Of a DNA stretch of 64,000 nucleotides, positions 8,339 to 17,339 are shown one piece after another; the first letter of the stretch is position 1; every line of letters starts with the position of its first letter. This stretch comes from Fibrobacter sp. UWB4 (GTDB lineage Bacteria > Fibrobacterota > Fibrobacteria > Fibrobacterales > Fibrobacteraceae). The notes below the pieces were generated by a model. That model did not search any database. It saw only the letters and a program-made list of their open reading frames with translations, and was not told the origin of the DNA. The stretch lies in contig NZ_MWQI01000004.1 of NCBI RefSeq assembly GCF_002210345.1, forward strand, positions 124,001-188,000, written 5' to 3'. Position numbers and translations under genes: made by a program.

Positions 8339-8421
8339 AGTGCTCCCCTTAGGATAGATTTTAAATGACCTTTATGAAGAGAAGTATATATCTGTTTTTT
8401 AGAAAAGTAAACTTTTCGTAT

Positions 8422-10515
8422 CTACATCGTTCCTGATTCAAGTCCCTTGACGGGGACGTAACGCACGGAGCCGTCGGCGGAGATGATCATCGCAACGCCC
8501 GAGAGGTAGTTGACCCAGCGCCATTTCTCGTAGTATCGCACGTTCGCGTGGCCGTTGGTGGTGTAGGCGAGGAGCGGCACGACCAAGTAATCGTGTGTGC
8601 ACATGATGCTTACGCGATTCATGGCCGGGAGGCTTGCGAGAATGTTTTTCTTGAGGAGTTCTTCGCTGCGGGTTTCCAAGTCGTAGAATGCGTCTTCGTA
8701 GGCGCCTGTAAAACCGTACTTGGAAAATACGACCCAGCCGCCTTCGGCATTGATATAGTTGTTCGCGATGGTCTCGTCCTTGATGTACCAGGCGCCGTCC
8801 ATGTAGGGGAGGACGTTGAGCGTATAGCCTGTTTGGCCTTTGCCGATTGCGATTTCTTCGCAGGTTTCCTGTGTACGCGTGTAGCCCGAGTAACCGTAGT
8901 AAAAATCTTCCTTGGCGACGGCTGCAAGGCGCTTGCCCAAATCGCGGGCGTATGTTTTACCGTTGCTGGTCAAGTGGCCTTTCGCGCCGGTGTCATCGGT
9001 GCGTTCGCTGTGGCGGATGATGAAGATCGCTTTTTCGTTGGGCTTGAGGTTGGCGTAAACTTCGGCAATGTCCGTGAATCCGTCGGCTTCTTGCGGGGTG
9101 GCGATACGCCATGCATTCGTTGCCGTCTCGAAGATGTAATAGCTGTCATGGTTCACGCGGCCTTCACGGACTTCCTTGTCGTATTCGCCGGGGCCGAACC
9201 CTGCCGTGTCTTTTTCGATGGGCTGTGCAATGCGCCATTCCTTGGAATTAGCATCGCAGATGAATCGGACTCTGGAATGGTCGGCGTGTTCGTAGTCGTT
9301 TGCGAAAAGGGCGCTTTGGCCTTGATTGACGTACGTGACCTGTCCTGCGTTTGCGTCAGTGCATGGCCCGAATCCGTAAGCGACGGGGATAAACGCGCGC
9401 ATGTAGCGTTCAAAGTTCGGAATGTTCATGCCCCACGATGAAACGTTGTTGCGGATGTCGTTGTATTTCCAGAGTGTGTCGAGACCTACAATCCAGTCGG
9501 CAATCTGGATTTTCCAGTTCTGGTCGTTCCAAGTGCCGTCGCCCTTGAGGTCTTCGGCGAGATTGTTCGCGAGGTTCATCATGTCGTTCTCGCTGCGATT
9601 GCCTTGAATCATGGCGGAGATGGCTAGAAGTGCTGCACTGTATTCGCTGTTCCCAAACATGTCCAGATCTTCGGCAACGGGCCTTTCGGTGCGCCCGTTG
9701 GTGAAATACGGTTGCGAATAAAGCTGGACCGTGTCGATTCCGAATGCGGCAAATGCTTCGCGCTCCGCCTGTGTCTTGGCTTCGGCGAAATCGATGTGGT
9801 TCATCGTGAGCTGCTCGATGCGCGGGATGGTGATATGCGTGAGAATGTTCACGTTCGCGTGTTCGGGCGAGCAAGTCTTTGCGGCAAGCGTAATGGGGTT
9901 GTTCGAAACTCTGCCTGTCACTTCGTTGCGGTAAAAACCGGTCGCCCTGATTTTCACGCAGTTGGCATTCGAATGGACTTCGTTGAATGCATAGTGCCCG
10001 TCATTGGTGAGAATGCAGCCTTCTGCTTTTTGGAAAGTCTCGTTGTTGAATTCCTTGTTTGCTTCGGTGACGGTAACGCTAGAGCCAAAGACGAACGGCC
10101 CTTTTTGCGCAATGCCGGAAATCGGCGAGACGAATCCTTCGATAAAGACCGTGTCCAGGCTACCGGCAATTGTTCCGTTTGGCAGTGACGAAACTTTGTC
10201 AACGGCATGCAGGAACCCGTCGCTGCATGTGATGCTAAAATCTGTGGTGTCTGCTGCACTGCGCCACGAACCTTTCACGCAAAGGTGCGGCAAATTGTCG
10301 CTCTGTACAAAGAACGCACGACCTTCGCGGCTCTCGTCGCAATCGGGCAAGTTCGCTACGCTCGGAACCATCAAGGTATCGAAAAGAGAAATAGGCTGGT
10401 TCAGGTCGGAGTCGTCATGGGCGGTAACGTGGTTCCCGTCAGAACCGCAGCCCATCATCAATGACGAAGCTCCAAGAGCAGCAAAAACAATCGCTGTTAA
10501 ACCAAATTTCTTCAT
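8422..10515 (-). CDS. Secreted lipoprotein with C-terminal histidine-phosphatase domain
   Basis: A 697-residue protein with a lipoprotein signal (MKKFGLTAIVFAALGASSLM, lipobox MMGC, then a Ser/Gly/Asp linker). The first 470 residues or so are Cys- and Asn-rich with no domain I can name. They include ISGIAQKGPFVFGSSVTVTE, found in other fibre-degrader lipoproteins as a Ig/carboxypeptidase-regulatory-like strand pair. Residues from about 500 form a histidine phosphatase (phosphoglycerate-mutase-like) domain: catalytic IFIIRHSER, then GHLTSNGKTYARDLGKRLA, YSGYTRTQETCE, and the second His in IMCTHDYLVVPLLAY. It probably removes phosphate from an extracytoplasmic substrate; phytate or sugar phosphate would be guesses. 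ATG 10515 is chosen because it begins the signal peptide. Confidence 0.8.
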   Translation of the reverse strand: MKKFGLTAIVFAALGASSLMMGCGSDGNHVTAHDDSDLNQPISLFDTLMVPSVANLPDCDESREGRAFFVQSDNLPHLCVKGSWRSAADTTDFSITCSDGFLHAVDKVSSLPNGTIAGSLDTVFIEGFVSPISGIAQKGPFVFGSSVTVTEANKEFNNETFQKAEGCILTNDGHYAFNEVHSNANCVKIRATGFYRNEVTGRVSNNPITLAAKTCSPEHANVNILTHITIPRIEQLTMNHIDFAEAKTQAEREAFAAFGIDTVQLYSQPYFTNGRTERPVAEDLDMFGNSEYSAALLAISAMIQGNRSENDMMNLANNLAEDLKGDGTWNDQNWKIQIADWIVGLDTLWKYNDIRNNVSSWGMNIPNFERYMRAFIPVAYGFGPCTDANAGQVTYVNQGQSALFANDYEHADHSRVRFICDANSKEWRIAQPIEKDTAGFGPGEYDKEVREGRVNHDSYYIFETATNAWRIATPQEADGFTDIAEVYANLKPNEKAIFIIRHSERTDDTGAKGHLTSNGKTYARDLGKRLAAVAKEDFYYGYSGYTRTQETCEEIAIGKGQTGYTLNVLPYMDGAWYIKDETIANNYINAEGGWVVFSKYGFTGAYEDAFYDLETRSEELLKKNILASLPAMNRVSIMCTHDYLVVPLLAYTTNGHANVRYYEKWRWVNYLSGVAMIISADGSVRYVPVKGLESGTM

Positions 10516-10541
10516 TCCGTACCTGCTTTGATGAGCTGTTT

Positions 10542-11738
10542 TTATTCTTGGTGGAAAACGGCTTTTATGGCACACGCTAATTTATATGCTAATAAAGGCG
10601 GTACAGCGTTCCCGACCTGGGTAAATTGACGAGCATTTGCTCCTGTAAATTCATAGCTGTCTGGAAATGTTTGCAGCCGGGCACATTCTCTTACAGACAA
10701 AGTTCTTGGATGGAATGGGTGCAAATGAGAACGGCCGCCGCCTTTTGTCCCGCCCGCAATTACAGTTTTAGAAGGCTCTCTTGGGTCTAACCTGTCAACG
10801 CGTCCCAATTTATCCCGCTGGCCGTAGCTCAGAAGCATATATCGCTTGATGGATTCTGCGGTGTGTTCTCTAGTGATATGGCTTGTTGTTGATTTCAAGT
10901 CGCGCATAAAGACAGGGCCGCAAGGCGTCTGTTTTTTTGCTGGTTCGGGTAGAACAACAGCGTCTTCTGTACGTGAACCAATCACGATAAAGCGTTTTCT
11001 TTTTTGGGGAACTCCGTAATACGAGGCATCAAAGATCCGGGGACCTGCTATTTTATATCCGAGTTTTTTCAAATCGTCCAGCGCCTTTTTTATTTTGCCT
11101 GTAGAATCGCATTCCAAAATGCCTTCCACATTTTCAATCAAAAAAGCTTTGGGCTTGAATTTTTTGATGAACCAGATATAATCAAAGATTAGCATTCCCT
11201 TTTCTTCGTCGTCAAAGCCTTTTCTCTTGAAATTTTCACCCTCCTTGTTGAACCTTTGGTTTGCGGCAATGCTAAACGACTGGCAAGGAGGACCTCCGTG
11301 AAAAACACCCTCGAAATTTTCACTTATGCCATTTTCAGCAAGAATCTTTGCTAGTTCTTCTCTTTTGCTGATATCGCCGCTGTAATTGGGCGGACCGATC
11401 ACAATTTTTGAAGGGTCGTTTTTTCTCAGGGTATTGCAAAATGTTTCGTTGAATTCAATGGAAATTTTCGTCTGTATTCCTGCGTAGCTAAAGCCGATAT
11501 CTAGGCCGCCCGCTCCAGAAAAGAAACTGACCGCAGGTATATTGTCCTGCGCTTTGGGGATGTCATCCAGACATTCTATTTTCTCTAAACATTCTTTGGG
11601 AATATAGTCGTCTTGCGTGTAAGACAAGTCGTCATAAGAAAGTTCCTGATCATTTAGCAACTCTGAAAAATCGAGATGCTGCTCGATAGATTTGTTTAGA
11701 AGATTTTCTTGTTTATCGATCGTTAGTTTCTTTTTCAT
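10542..11738 (-). CDS. DNA (cytosine-5-)-methyltransferase of a type II restriction-modification system
   Basis: 398 residues with all main C5-methyltransferase motifs in order: I (VSFFSGAGGLDIGF), IV with the catalytic Cys (GGPPCQSFS), VI (FLIENVEGI), VIII (PQKRKRFIVIGSR), a short target-recognition region with THITREHTAESIKRY, IX (RLDPREPSKTVIAGG, RECARLQTFPD) and X (QVGNAVPPLLA). It carries an extra 65-residue N-terminal segment. It methylates one strand cytosine in the site cut by its partner nuclease. It overlaps the upstream HNH nuclease by 4 bases (ATGA), so the pair is co-translated. The AT-rich codon use differs from the flanking housekeeping genes, suggesting transfer. The recognition sequence cannot be read from the protein. 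Confidence 0.93.
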   Translation of the reverse strand: MKKKLTIDKQENLLNKSIEQHLDFSELLNDQELSYDDLSYTQDDYIPKECLEKIECLDDIPKAQDNIPAVSFFSGAGGLDIGFSYAGIQTKISIEFNETFCNTLRKNDPSKIVIGPPNYSGDISKREELAKILAENGISENFEGVFHGGPPCQSFSIAANQRFNKEGENFKRKGFDDEEKGMLIFDYIWFIKKFKPKAFLIENVEGILECDSTGKIKKALDDLKKLGYKIAGPRIFDASYYGVPQKRKRFIVIGSRTEDAVVLPEPAKKQTPCGPVFMRDLKSTTSHITREHTAESIKRYMLLSYGQRDKLGRVDRLDPREPSKTVIAGGTKGGGRSHLHPFHPRTLSVRECARLQTFPDSYEFTGANARQFTQVGNAVPPLLAYKLACAIKAVFHQE

Positions 11739-12922
11739 GCGTTCTTTATTGCAGATAATGCAGATGAGAATATTTCTTTAGCTTCTTCTTTTGTGCTGAA
11801 ATCAGATTTGTTATGTTCTTTTAACCAGTTTCGATAATATATGTGAATGGCCTTATGGCAGGAAGGGCACAAGCCTATGACATCATCCAGGGATGTCCCG
11901 CTAGTTGAAATTTTTATCGTAGATGCCAAAGGTAGTAAATGATGAATCTCTAGCATGTAGTCTGTCCACGGATAAACCCCTCTCATATCTTTTTGACATA
12001 ATTGGCATTTGGCTTCAGGGTTTTTGTCTCTATAATATTTCCGCAACAGGGAGCTTCTTTCAATTCTAAAGTGCTCAACCTTCTTCCGGTCGCCTTCGAT
12101 GAATTCAAGGTCTAAAGGCGCGTCTGTAAAGGCTTCTATTTCTGGCGTAACAGATTTAGAGTCCAGACGAGTCATTTGCATAAACTCATCTAGTGCGTCG
12201 CTTGCTGGATCCCGGTTTTCGGGAACCAATACCGTATGGAGAAGGTCTTTCTTGGTGGACTTGGATAATGGTTCGAGATATAAATGTTTGTTGTAATACT
12301 TCAGAATGCTTAGCTGGCTAAAAAATATAAGCATTTCTCTAACTTGTCTAAGATCCTCATCACAGTCGTTTGGAGTGAGATTTTTATAAAAGTCCAAATC
12401 TTCTTTGCCTGTGCATTTGTTTGCTACAATATATCTGGCGACTTCGTCAAGAGAAATTTTTGACTCTAGACCAAGCTCTTGCCGTGCAATAAGAAATTTT
12501 AGAATGGCGCAAAACGGATATGTTCTTGTCTCGTTCGGATTGTAGCCGTCAAAAGCAGGGAATGGAAAACTGAATTTTGGAATGTATCTCAAAAAATAGT
12601 CATCTACATTTTTGATCAGCCCGTTGTCGGATGCCAAATCTCTACAAAAATCAGTGATGAAAAGGGTGTTTTCCTGGGGACCTTTGGTAGGGAATGTAGC
12701 AAGAAACGCACACTGGAAAACACGTTTGTAATTTCGCTTGATCGGGTAATCTTTTCTGTCGGGTGCAAAAGGCATCCCGGTGTCGGCCATTATGTTTTGC
12801 CTAAACTTGTCTTCAATGGATCCCAGATTAAGATGATCGAATTTTACGAGAACCTTTGCGATTTCCCGTAATGTATCGAACTGAAAATATTTTAATCTGC
12901 CCTGGTCCCAACGCCACATCAT
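11735..12922 (-). CDS. HNH restriction endonuclease partner of the C5 methyltransferase
   Basis: 395 residues. The C-terminal third holds an HNH nuclease domain: CQLCQKDM, then the HH of MLEIHHLLPLAS, and CPSCHKAIHIYYRNWL with the four zinc-binding cysteines. The N-terminal 250 residues (RYIPKFSFPFPAFDGYNP and others) match no domain I can name and probably give sequence specificity. Gene order is nuclease first, methyltransferase second, with a 4-base overlap. This supports a functional type II restriction role rather than a homing nuclease. Start codons ATG at 12922 or 12919 are equally possible. Confidence 0.82.
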   Translation of the reverse strand: MMWRWDQGRLKYFQFDTLREIAKVLVKFDHLNLGSIEDKFRQNIMADTGMPFAPDRKDYPIKRNYKRVFQCAFLATFPTKGPQENTLFITDFCRDLASDNGLIKNVDDYFLRYIPKFSFPFPAFDGYNPNETRTYPFCAILKFLIARQELGLESKISLDEVARYIVANKCTGKEDLDFYKNLTPNDCDEDLRQVREMLIFFSQLSILKYYNKHLYLEPLSKSTKKDLLHTVLVPENRDPASDALDEFMQMTRLDSKSVTPEIEAFTDAPLDLEFIEGDRKKVEHFRIERSSLLRKYYRDKNPEAKCQLCQKDMRGVYPWTDYMLEIHHLLPLASTIKISTSGTSLDDVIGLCPSCHKAIHIYYRNWLKEHNKSDFSTKEEAKEIFSSALSAIKNA

Positions 12923-12997
12923 GTACCTTAGTCTCCTTTCATAAGATAAAAAAAAGAGATGTCAGCAAATTGTCAATTTTAAACTTTTTTTCGTTTT

Positions 12998-13909
12998 TTA
13001 TTTTTTCAGCTTGTCAATCAGCCGTTTGGCGGGGTAGCCGACGAGCTGGAAACCTTTTTCCCAGATGAAATCCTTGATGCGCTCGGTGCGGGTTTCATTG
13101 CTCTGGGGGAGCCAGCTCTTGTCAAAGTCTGCATCTATCCCTGCGTTGAGAATGAGGGTTGTGTAGTCCTTGTTGAGGGCGTCGTAGGCGTGATGGCGTA
13201 CGAAGTGCTTTTTTTCTTCGTAGTTGAAACGGCGTTCCAGGAGCTTGCGCTTCACGAACCCAGCACCTTGTGCAATCAGTTCGTCGTAGGCGAAGAACAC
13301 GGGGCGTTCCGTGTGGTAGAGCGATTCCATGATGACTTCGGCTTCGGTGAATTTTTCGCTCAAGCCGACTTCGAGCTTACGCGTGACATCGTAGAATTCG
13401 GTCTGTTCGGGAGTCTCGAAAATGTGCAAGAAGAACACGCCGAGTGCGGCGGGCTTCATGTACAAGAAGAATGATTGCAGATGCGGTGCAAACTCGTCAT
13501 TGCTCGTGAGCGAGACGACATCGGCATTGCTGTTTTCGGCGCGTTCAAAGAATTCCTTGAACTTGTTCTGGTAATAGACGATGGAATCGTTGATGAGCAG
13601 CAAGCGTTCCACGTCACGCGTGATGAGACCGGGAACGTAGTTGCCGGCAACGTCTGTGCGGTTCGCTTGCAGCTGCAAATAACGCCGCCACATGCCAAAG
13701 TCAAATCCGCGATTTTCGGTGAGGAAAAGTTCAATGTGGTTTTCTTTCAGAAAATCGTAGGTGTCGTTCGAAAGCGTTCGGCGATTTGTGAGGAGAACGA
13801 TCTTGAAGTCGGTCTCCGCAAGATGCTTGAGCGCAAAGCGAACATAGCCGGGGAGGTCTTCCCCGGTTTGGTAACTGGCGTAGAGGGCGACTTTATTGCA
13901 TGCGTCCAT
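12998..13909 (-). CDS. Rhamnan synthesis protein F (RgpF)-like glycan biosynthesis protein
   Basis: About 303 residues resembling the RgpF family (PF05045), which acts in synthesis of rhamnose-containing cell-surface polysaccharides. Visible features are the N-terminal strand VALYASYQTGEDLPGYVRFA, IVLLTNRRTL, the NRGFDFGMWRRYL segment (family NxGxDFGxW motif), LLLINDSIVY and DVVSLTSNDEFAPHLQSFFL. The family is a probable glycosyltransferase of GT-A type but the donor is not certain. ATG 13909 follows the rnr stop closely, with AGGGGAAG in the rnr tail as ribosome site, so it is translated from the rnr/plsC operon. Confidence 0.78.
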   Translation of the reverse strand: MDACNKVALYASYQTGEDLPGYVRFALKHLAETDFKIVLLTNRRTLSNDTYDFLKENHIELFLTENRGFDFGMWRRYLQLQANRTDVAGNYVPGLITRDVERLLLINDSIVYYQNKFKEFFERAENSNADVVSLTSNDEFAPHLQSFFLYMKPAALGVFFLHIFETPEQTEFYDVTRKLEVGLSEKFTEAEVIMESLYHTERPVFFAYDELIAQGAGFVKRKLLERRFNYEEKKHFVRHHAYDALNKDYTTLILNAGIDADFDKSWLPQSNETRTERIKDFIWEKGFQLVGYPAKRLIDKLKK

Positions 13910-13912
13910 CAA

Positions 13913-16372
13913 CTATCTTCCCCTGCGGCCTCCGCGACTGCTGCGCCCGCGACCTTTTTCGCTCGATCTGCGGCCGCGTCTTGCTTCGCGCGGTTCGCTG
14001 GCTACATGGAATCCTTCGCCGAAATCACGGGTTCCGCGCTTTTCAAAGTCACGTTTTTCAGAACTGCGTTTCCCACGCTTGTCGGAGCGGCGACCTTCAT
14101 CGAATTCGTCACGGCCCTTGCGGAAACTGCCACGTTCACGAGAATCGCGACCGGTGCGTTCGAAAATCGGACCATCGAAATCGCGACGTCCACGGCGACC
14201 GCGAGAAACGTATTCCGGTTCGTAATCGTCGTCTTCGTCTGGCTGGCTCACATAGCCGAGTGCTTCGGCGGCCGCAGCGCGGTCAGCTCTTTCATTGAAA
14301 TTGCGAATGTCGCGTTCGGTATCTTCGCGGGTACGGCGCTTCTTCGGTTCAGGACTCAGCTTTTCGGTGATGCTGAAGTCAGCCTGACCGCGCAATGGGT
14401 CAACTCTGAGGAGTTGAACCATCACCTTGTCGCCACGGCGGAAGGTGCGGCCGCTACGCTTGCCAAATGCAAGACCCTGATCCGGATTGAACACGTAGAA
14501 GTCATCGCCCGTGATATCGCGGTAGCGCACAAGACCTTCGGCAATCGGATCGTCGATGGAAACATAGATGCCCCATTCTTCGATGCCCGTAACGCTTGCT
14601 TCGAAGCTATCGCCAATGCGGCTCTTCAAAATCCAGCAGCTGCACACCTTGATAGAGATGCGTTCCACCTTCATGTTCTTGATTTCGTTTGCTGAAATCA
14701 AGTCGCAGACTTCGATCACGCTGTTCACGCGTTCGGCGTCAATTTCCTTACCCTTGCGGGCGAGTTCACGATGGCACCAAAGGTCCGCGTAACGGCGGAT
14801 CGGCGAAGTGAAGTGGCTGTAATCCTGCCAGTTCAAGGCGAAGTGCCCGAAGCTGTTGGAGTCGTAGTGAGCCTTCTGCATACTGCGCAAAATGCGGTTT
14901 GTGAGCGTCTCGTCGCCAGCGGCGCGCTTGACCAAGTGTTCGTAAAGCTTGAAGGCTACCGGGTTCAAGTTTGTATCGCCACTGCGCGGCTTACCCAAGT
15001 CACGCAACATCACCGGAGCGTCCTTGAACAGGTCCGGGTACATGTAATAGAGTTCCATGATGTCCTTCGTGTCCGGAGCTTCATGGATACGGTAAATGCC
15101 TTGCAGCTTGCGCTGCTTGAGTTCCTTGGCGCAGCAATTGTTCGCGATGAGCATGCACTCTTCCACCCAGGAATTCGATTCATCGTGTTCGCGCGGGAAA
15201 ATCTGGACCGGTTCACCGTTTTCGTCAAACTTGCAACCGTATTCAGTTGTCTGGAATTCGAGCAAGCCATCCTTAGTGCGGTTCCTCTTGAGGAGCGCGG
15301 TCACTTCGGCAAGAGCCTTGATGGAATCGTCGCCTTCTTCCATCATCTTCACGGCCTGCTGGTACGTGATGCCCTTCGTGATGTTCACGACACTGCGATG
15401 GAAATCCCAACCGAGAACGTTTGCTTCCTTGTCCAAGTCGATCATGCAGGTGAATGCGCAACGGTCCACACCTTCGTGCAAGCTGCAAACGCCGCTTGAA
15501 AGCTTTTCCGGGAGCATCGGCACTGCGGTCCACGGCAAGTATTGCGTATAACTTCTTTCAAGAGCTTCTTCGTCGAGGTCAGATCCTTCAGGCACGTAGT
15601 AGCTCACGTCGGCGATGTGTACGCCGAGCTTGTAACCACCATTCGGCTTGCGTTCCACGCTGATAGCATCGTCGTGGTCCATGGCGCCTTCGGGGTCAAT
15701 GCAAAGAATGTCAAGCTTGCGATAATCCACGCGGCCCTTGAAATCCTTTTCGGTCGGTTCTGTAATGGAGGCCACGTACTTTTCAATAGCGGGGCTAAAG
15801 CCTTTCGGAAGATTGCTCTCTTCCATAAACTTTGTCTTGACTTCGTCCCAAGTCACGTTCATGATTTCGGCAGAGCGGTCCACCTTTGCCAAGTAGCTGT
15901 GCTTGAGCTTCGGGTGCGGATAAAGCGTGAAGCTGATGGTCTCGCCTTCCTTGCCCGGCGCCTGCCTGCGGTGGCACATCTCGTACACCTTGCCGGTATC
16001 GATTTCGGTCACCTGCCAGTCTTCGTCACCGGTCTGGTGCAGAATGCCGCGCTTGACGCGTGTGCCGGAATCCTTTTCGGTCTGACGGCGGCTACGTGCG
16101 CCCGGACGGCGATTGTCTTCGACTCCCTGCTCTGCAAGTTTCTTGCGGCGCTTCTCGCGCTTGTCTTCGAGCGGTTCGCCATCGCCCAGTTGGTATTCCT
16201 TGTGGGCAGAACGCTTGAGAACGCCACGCTCGATCATGTCGGCGAGGAGTTGCTTAAAAGCCATCTTCTGTTTTTTCGGGAGGCCGAGAGCGCTGCGGAG
16301 CTGGCTCCCTACCATAGGTTCGTCACGAAGGATTGCAATAATTTGTTCTTCGCTCGGTAATTCCTTAGCCAT
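13913..16372 (-). CDS. rnr: Ribonuclease R
   Basis: An 819-residue 3'-5' exoribonuclease of the RNase II/R family. An N-terminal winged helix (about 1-65) is followed by cold-shock RNA-binding domains and the RNB catalytic domain with the active-site Asp cluster (ILCIDPEGAMDHDDAISVER) and the DYSHFTSPIRRYADLWCHRE signature. An S1 domain follows (about 590-680, GDSFEASVTGIEEWGIYVSI). The last 110 residues are a low-complexity tail of Arg, Gly, Asp, Ser and Lys ending SSRGGRRGR, longer than the basic tail of E. coli RNase R. It lies 2 bases downstream of plsC. Confidence 0.95.
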   Translation of the reverse strand: MAKELPSEEQIIAILRDEPMVGSQLRSALGLPKKQKMAFKQLLADMIERGVLKRSAHKEYQLGDGEPLEDKREKRRKKLAEQGVEDNRRPGARSRRQTEKDSGTRVKRGILHQTGDEDWQVTEIDTGKVYEMCHRRQAPGKEGETISFTLYPHPKLKHSYLAKVDRSAEIMNVTWDEVKTKFMEESNLPKGFSPAIEKYVASITEPTEKDFKGRVDYRKLDILCIDPEGAMDHDDAISVERKPNGGYKLGVHIADVSYYVPEGSDLDEEALERSYTQYLPWTAVPMLPEKLSSGVCSLHEGVDRCAFTCMIDLDKEANVLGWDFHRSVVNITKGITYQQAVKMMEEGDDSIKALAEVTALLKRNRTKDGLLEFQTTEYGCKFDENGEPVQIFPREHDESNSWVEECMLIANNCCAKELKQRKLQGIYRIHEAPDTKDIMELYYMYPDLFKDAPVMLRDLGKPRSGDTNLNPVAFKLYEHLVKRAAGDETLTNRILRSMQKAHYDSNSFGHFALNWQDYSHFTSPIRRYADLWCHRELARKGKEIDAERVNSVIEVCDLISANEIKNMKVERISIKVCSCWILKSRIGDSFEASVTGIEEWGIYVSIDDPIAEGLVRYRDITGDDFYVFNPDQGLAFGKRSGRTFRRGDKVMVQLLRVDPLRGQADFSITEKLSPEPKKRRTREDTERDIRNFNERADRAAAAEALGYVSQPDEDDDYEPEYVSRGRRGRRDFDGPIFERTGRDSRERGSFRKGRDEFDEGRRSDKRGKRSSEKRDFEKRGTRDFGEGFHVASEPREARRGRRSSEKGRGRSSRGGRRGR

Positions 16373-16374
16373 AA

Positions 16375-17133
16375 TTAAGCCTCCTTGTTTTCAGTTGCCG
16401 CTTCTTTTGCTGCGGCAAGTTCCGCCTGCTTGTACGGCATAGCGGATTCAATCAAATCATGGGTTTCGTCGCGCAGATCGGCCATCGGCTTGTCGGCGTA
16501 ATCTTCATAACGGATCAGCGGGTGAACGACCATCTCGACGGTGCCGGAATAGACTGCCCACTTGACCTTCGGGAGAATCTTTCCGGTGTTAATAAATGTA
16601 ACTGGTAAAATCGCAAAATGCTGTTCTTTTGCCAAGCGGAAAATTCCATTTTGGAACTTGAGCATGTGGCCGTCTTCGGTGCGGTGGCCTTCAGGGAACA
16701 CGACGATGTTGTAGTTGCTTTCGAGGCGCTTCTTGAGGATTTTGCCGAGGCCAGCGTTCTTGCGCGGGTTCTTGTGGATAGGAATGTTGCCGGAACGGTT
16801 CAGAACCCAGCCGAACACGGGAGCCTTCCAGAGGCTTGCCTTCGCCATGAACGAAGCCGTCGTGATGGAGTGCCAGATGACGTTGATGTCCAAAAAGCTC
16901 TGGTGGTTTGCAACGATGACGTAGTTGATGCCCTGCGGGATGTTTTCGGCGCCCTTGACCGAAACCTTGATGCCGAAAAGCTTGAAAATGATCTTCTGGA
17001 ATGAAAAAGAGCAAATCTTGGTGCAGTCTTCCCAGTGCCCGCGGATACCGCAATAGAGGGTATAGGGGATACCCGCGACAACCATAATGGTGAAAACGAC
17101 GATGTAATAAAAGAGTGCAAGAATAGCGCGCAT
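16375..17133 (-). CDS. plsC: 1-acyl-sn-glycerol-3-phosphate acyltransferase
   Basis: A 252-residue membrane-associated enzyme that acylates lysophosphatidate to phosphatidate. It has an N-terminal membrane helix (ILALFYYIVVFTIMVVAGIP), the catalytic NHQSFLD (HX4D) motif, the substrate-binding FPEGHRTEDG motif, and a following ILPVTFINTG strand. The C-terminus is Ala/Glu-rich. First gene of the plsC-rnr-rgpF-like unit. ATG 17133 begins directly at the membrane helix. Confidence 0.92.
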   Translation of the reverse strand: MRAILALFYYIVVFTIMVVAGIPYTLYCGIRGHWEDCTKICSFSFQKIIFKLFGIKVSVKGAENIPQGINYVIVANHQSFLDINVIWHSITTASFMAKASLWKAPVFGWVLNRSGNIPIHKNPRKNAGLGKILKKRLESNYNIVVFPEGHRTEDGHMLKFQNGIFRLAKEQHFAILPVTFINTGKILPKVKWAVYSGTVEMVVHPLIRYEDYADKPMADLRDETHDLIESAMPYKQAELAAAKEAATENKEA

Positions 17134-17257
17134 GTTCTCTACTTGTTAAATGTGAACTGAAGCCTACTCAATATAAATAGGTCCCTATGGGCTTAATGTA
17201 TATTTTTTGAGCGGAGTAAATCGGTTGTTTTTGTTACATACGCATAAATACGCACTT

Positions 17258-17285
17258 GTCATTCCCGATTTAATCGGGAATCTCC
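17258..17285. repeat. Dispersed palindromic intergenic repeat
   Basis: GTCATTCCCGATT-TA-ATCGGGAATCTCC copy, between divergent plsC and glk. Confidence 0.75.
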
Positions 17286-17339
17286 TATTTCCTTGAGAAA
17301 AAACTATATTCCTGAACGTAAAACATGGAGTTTTAAATT

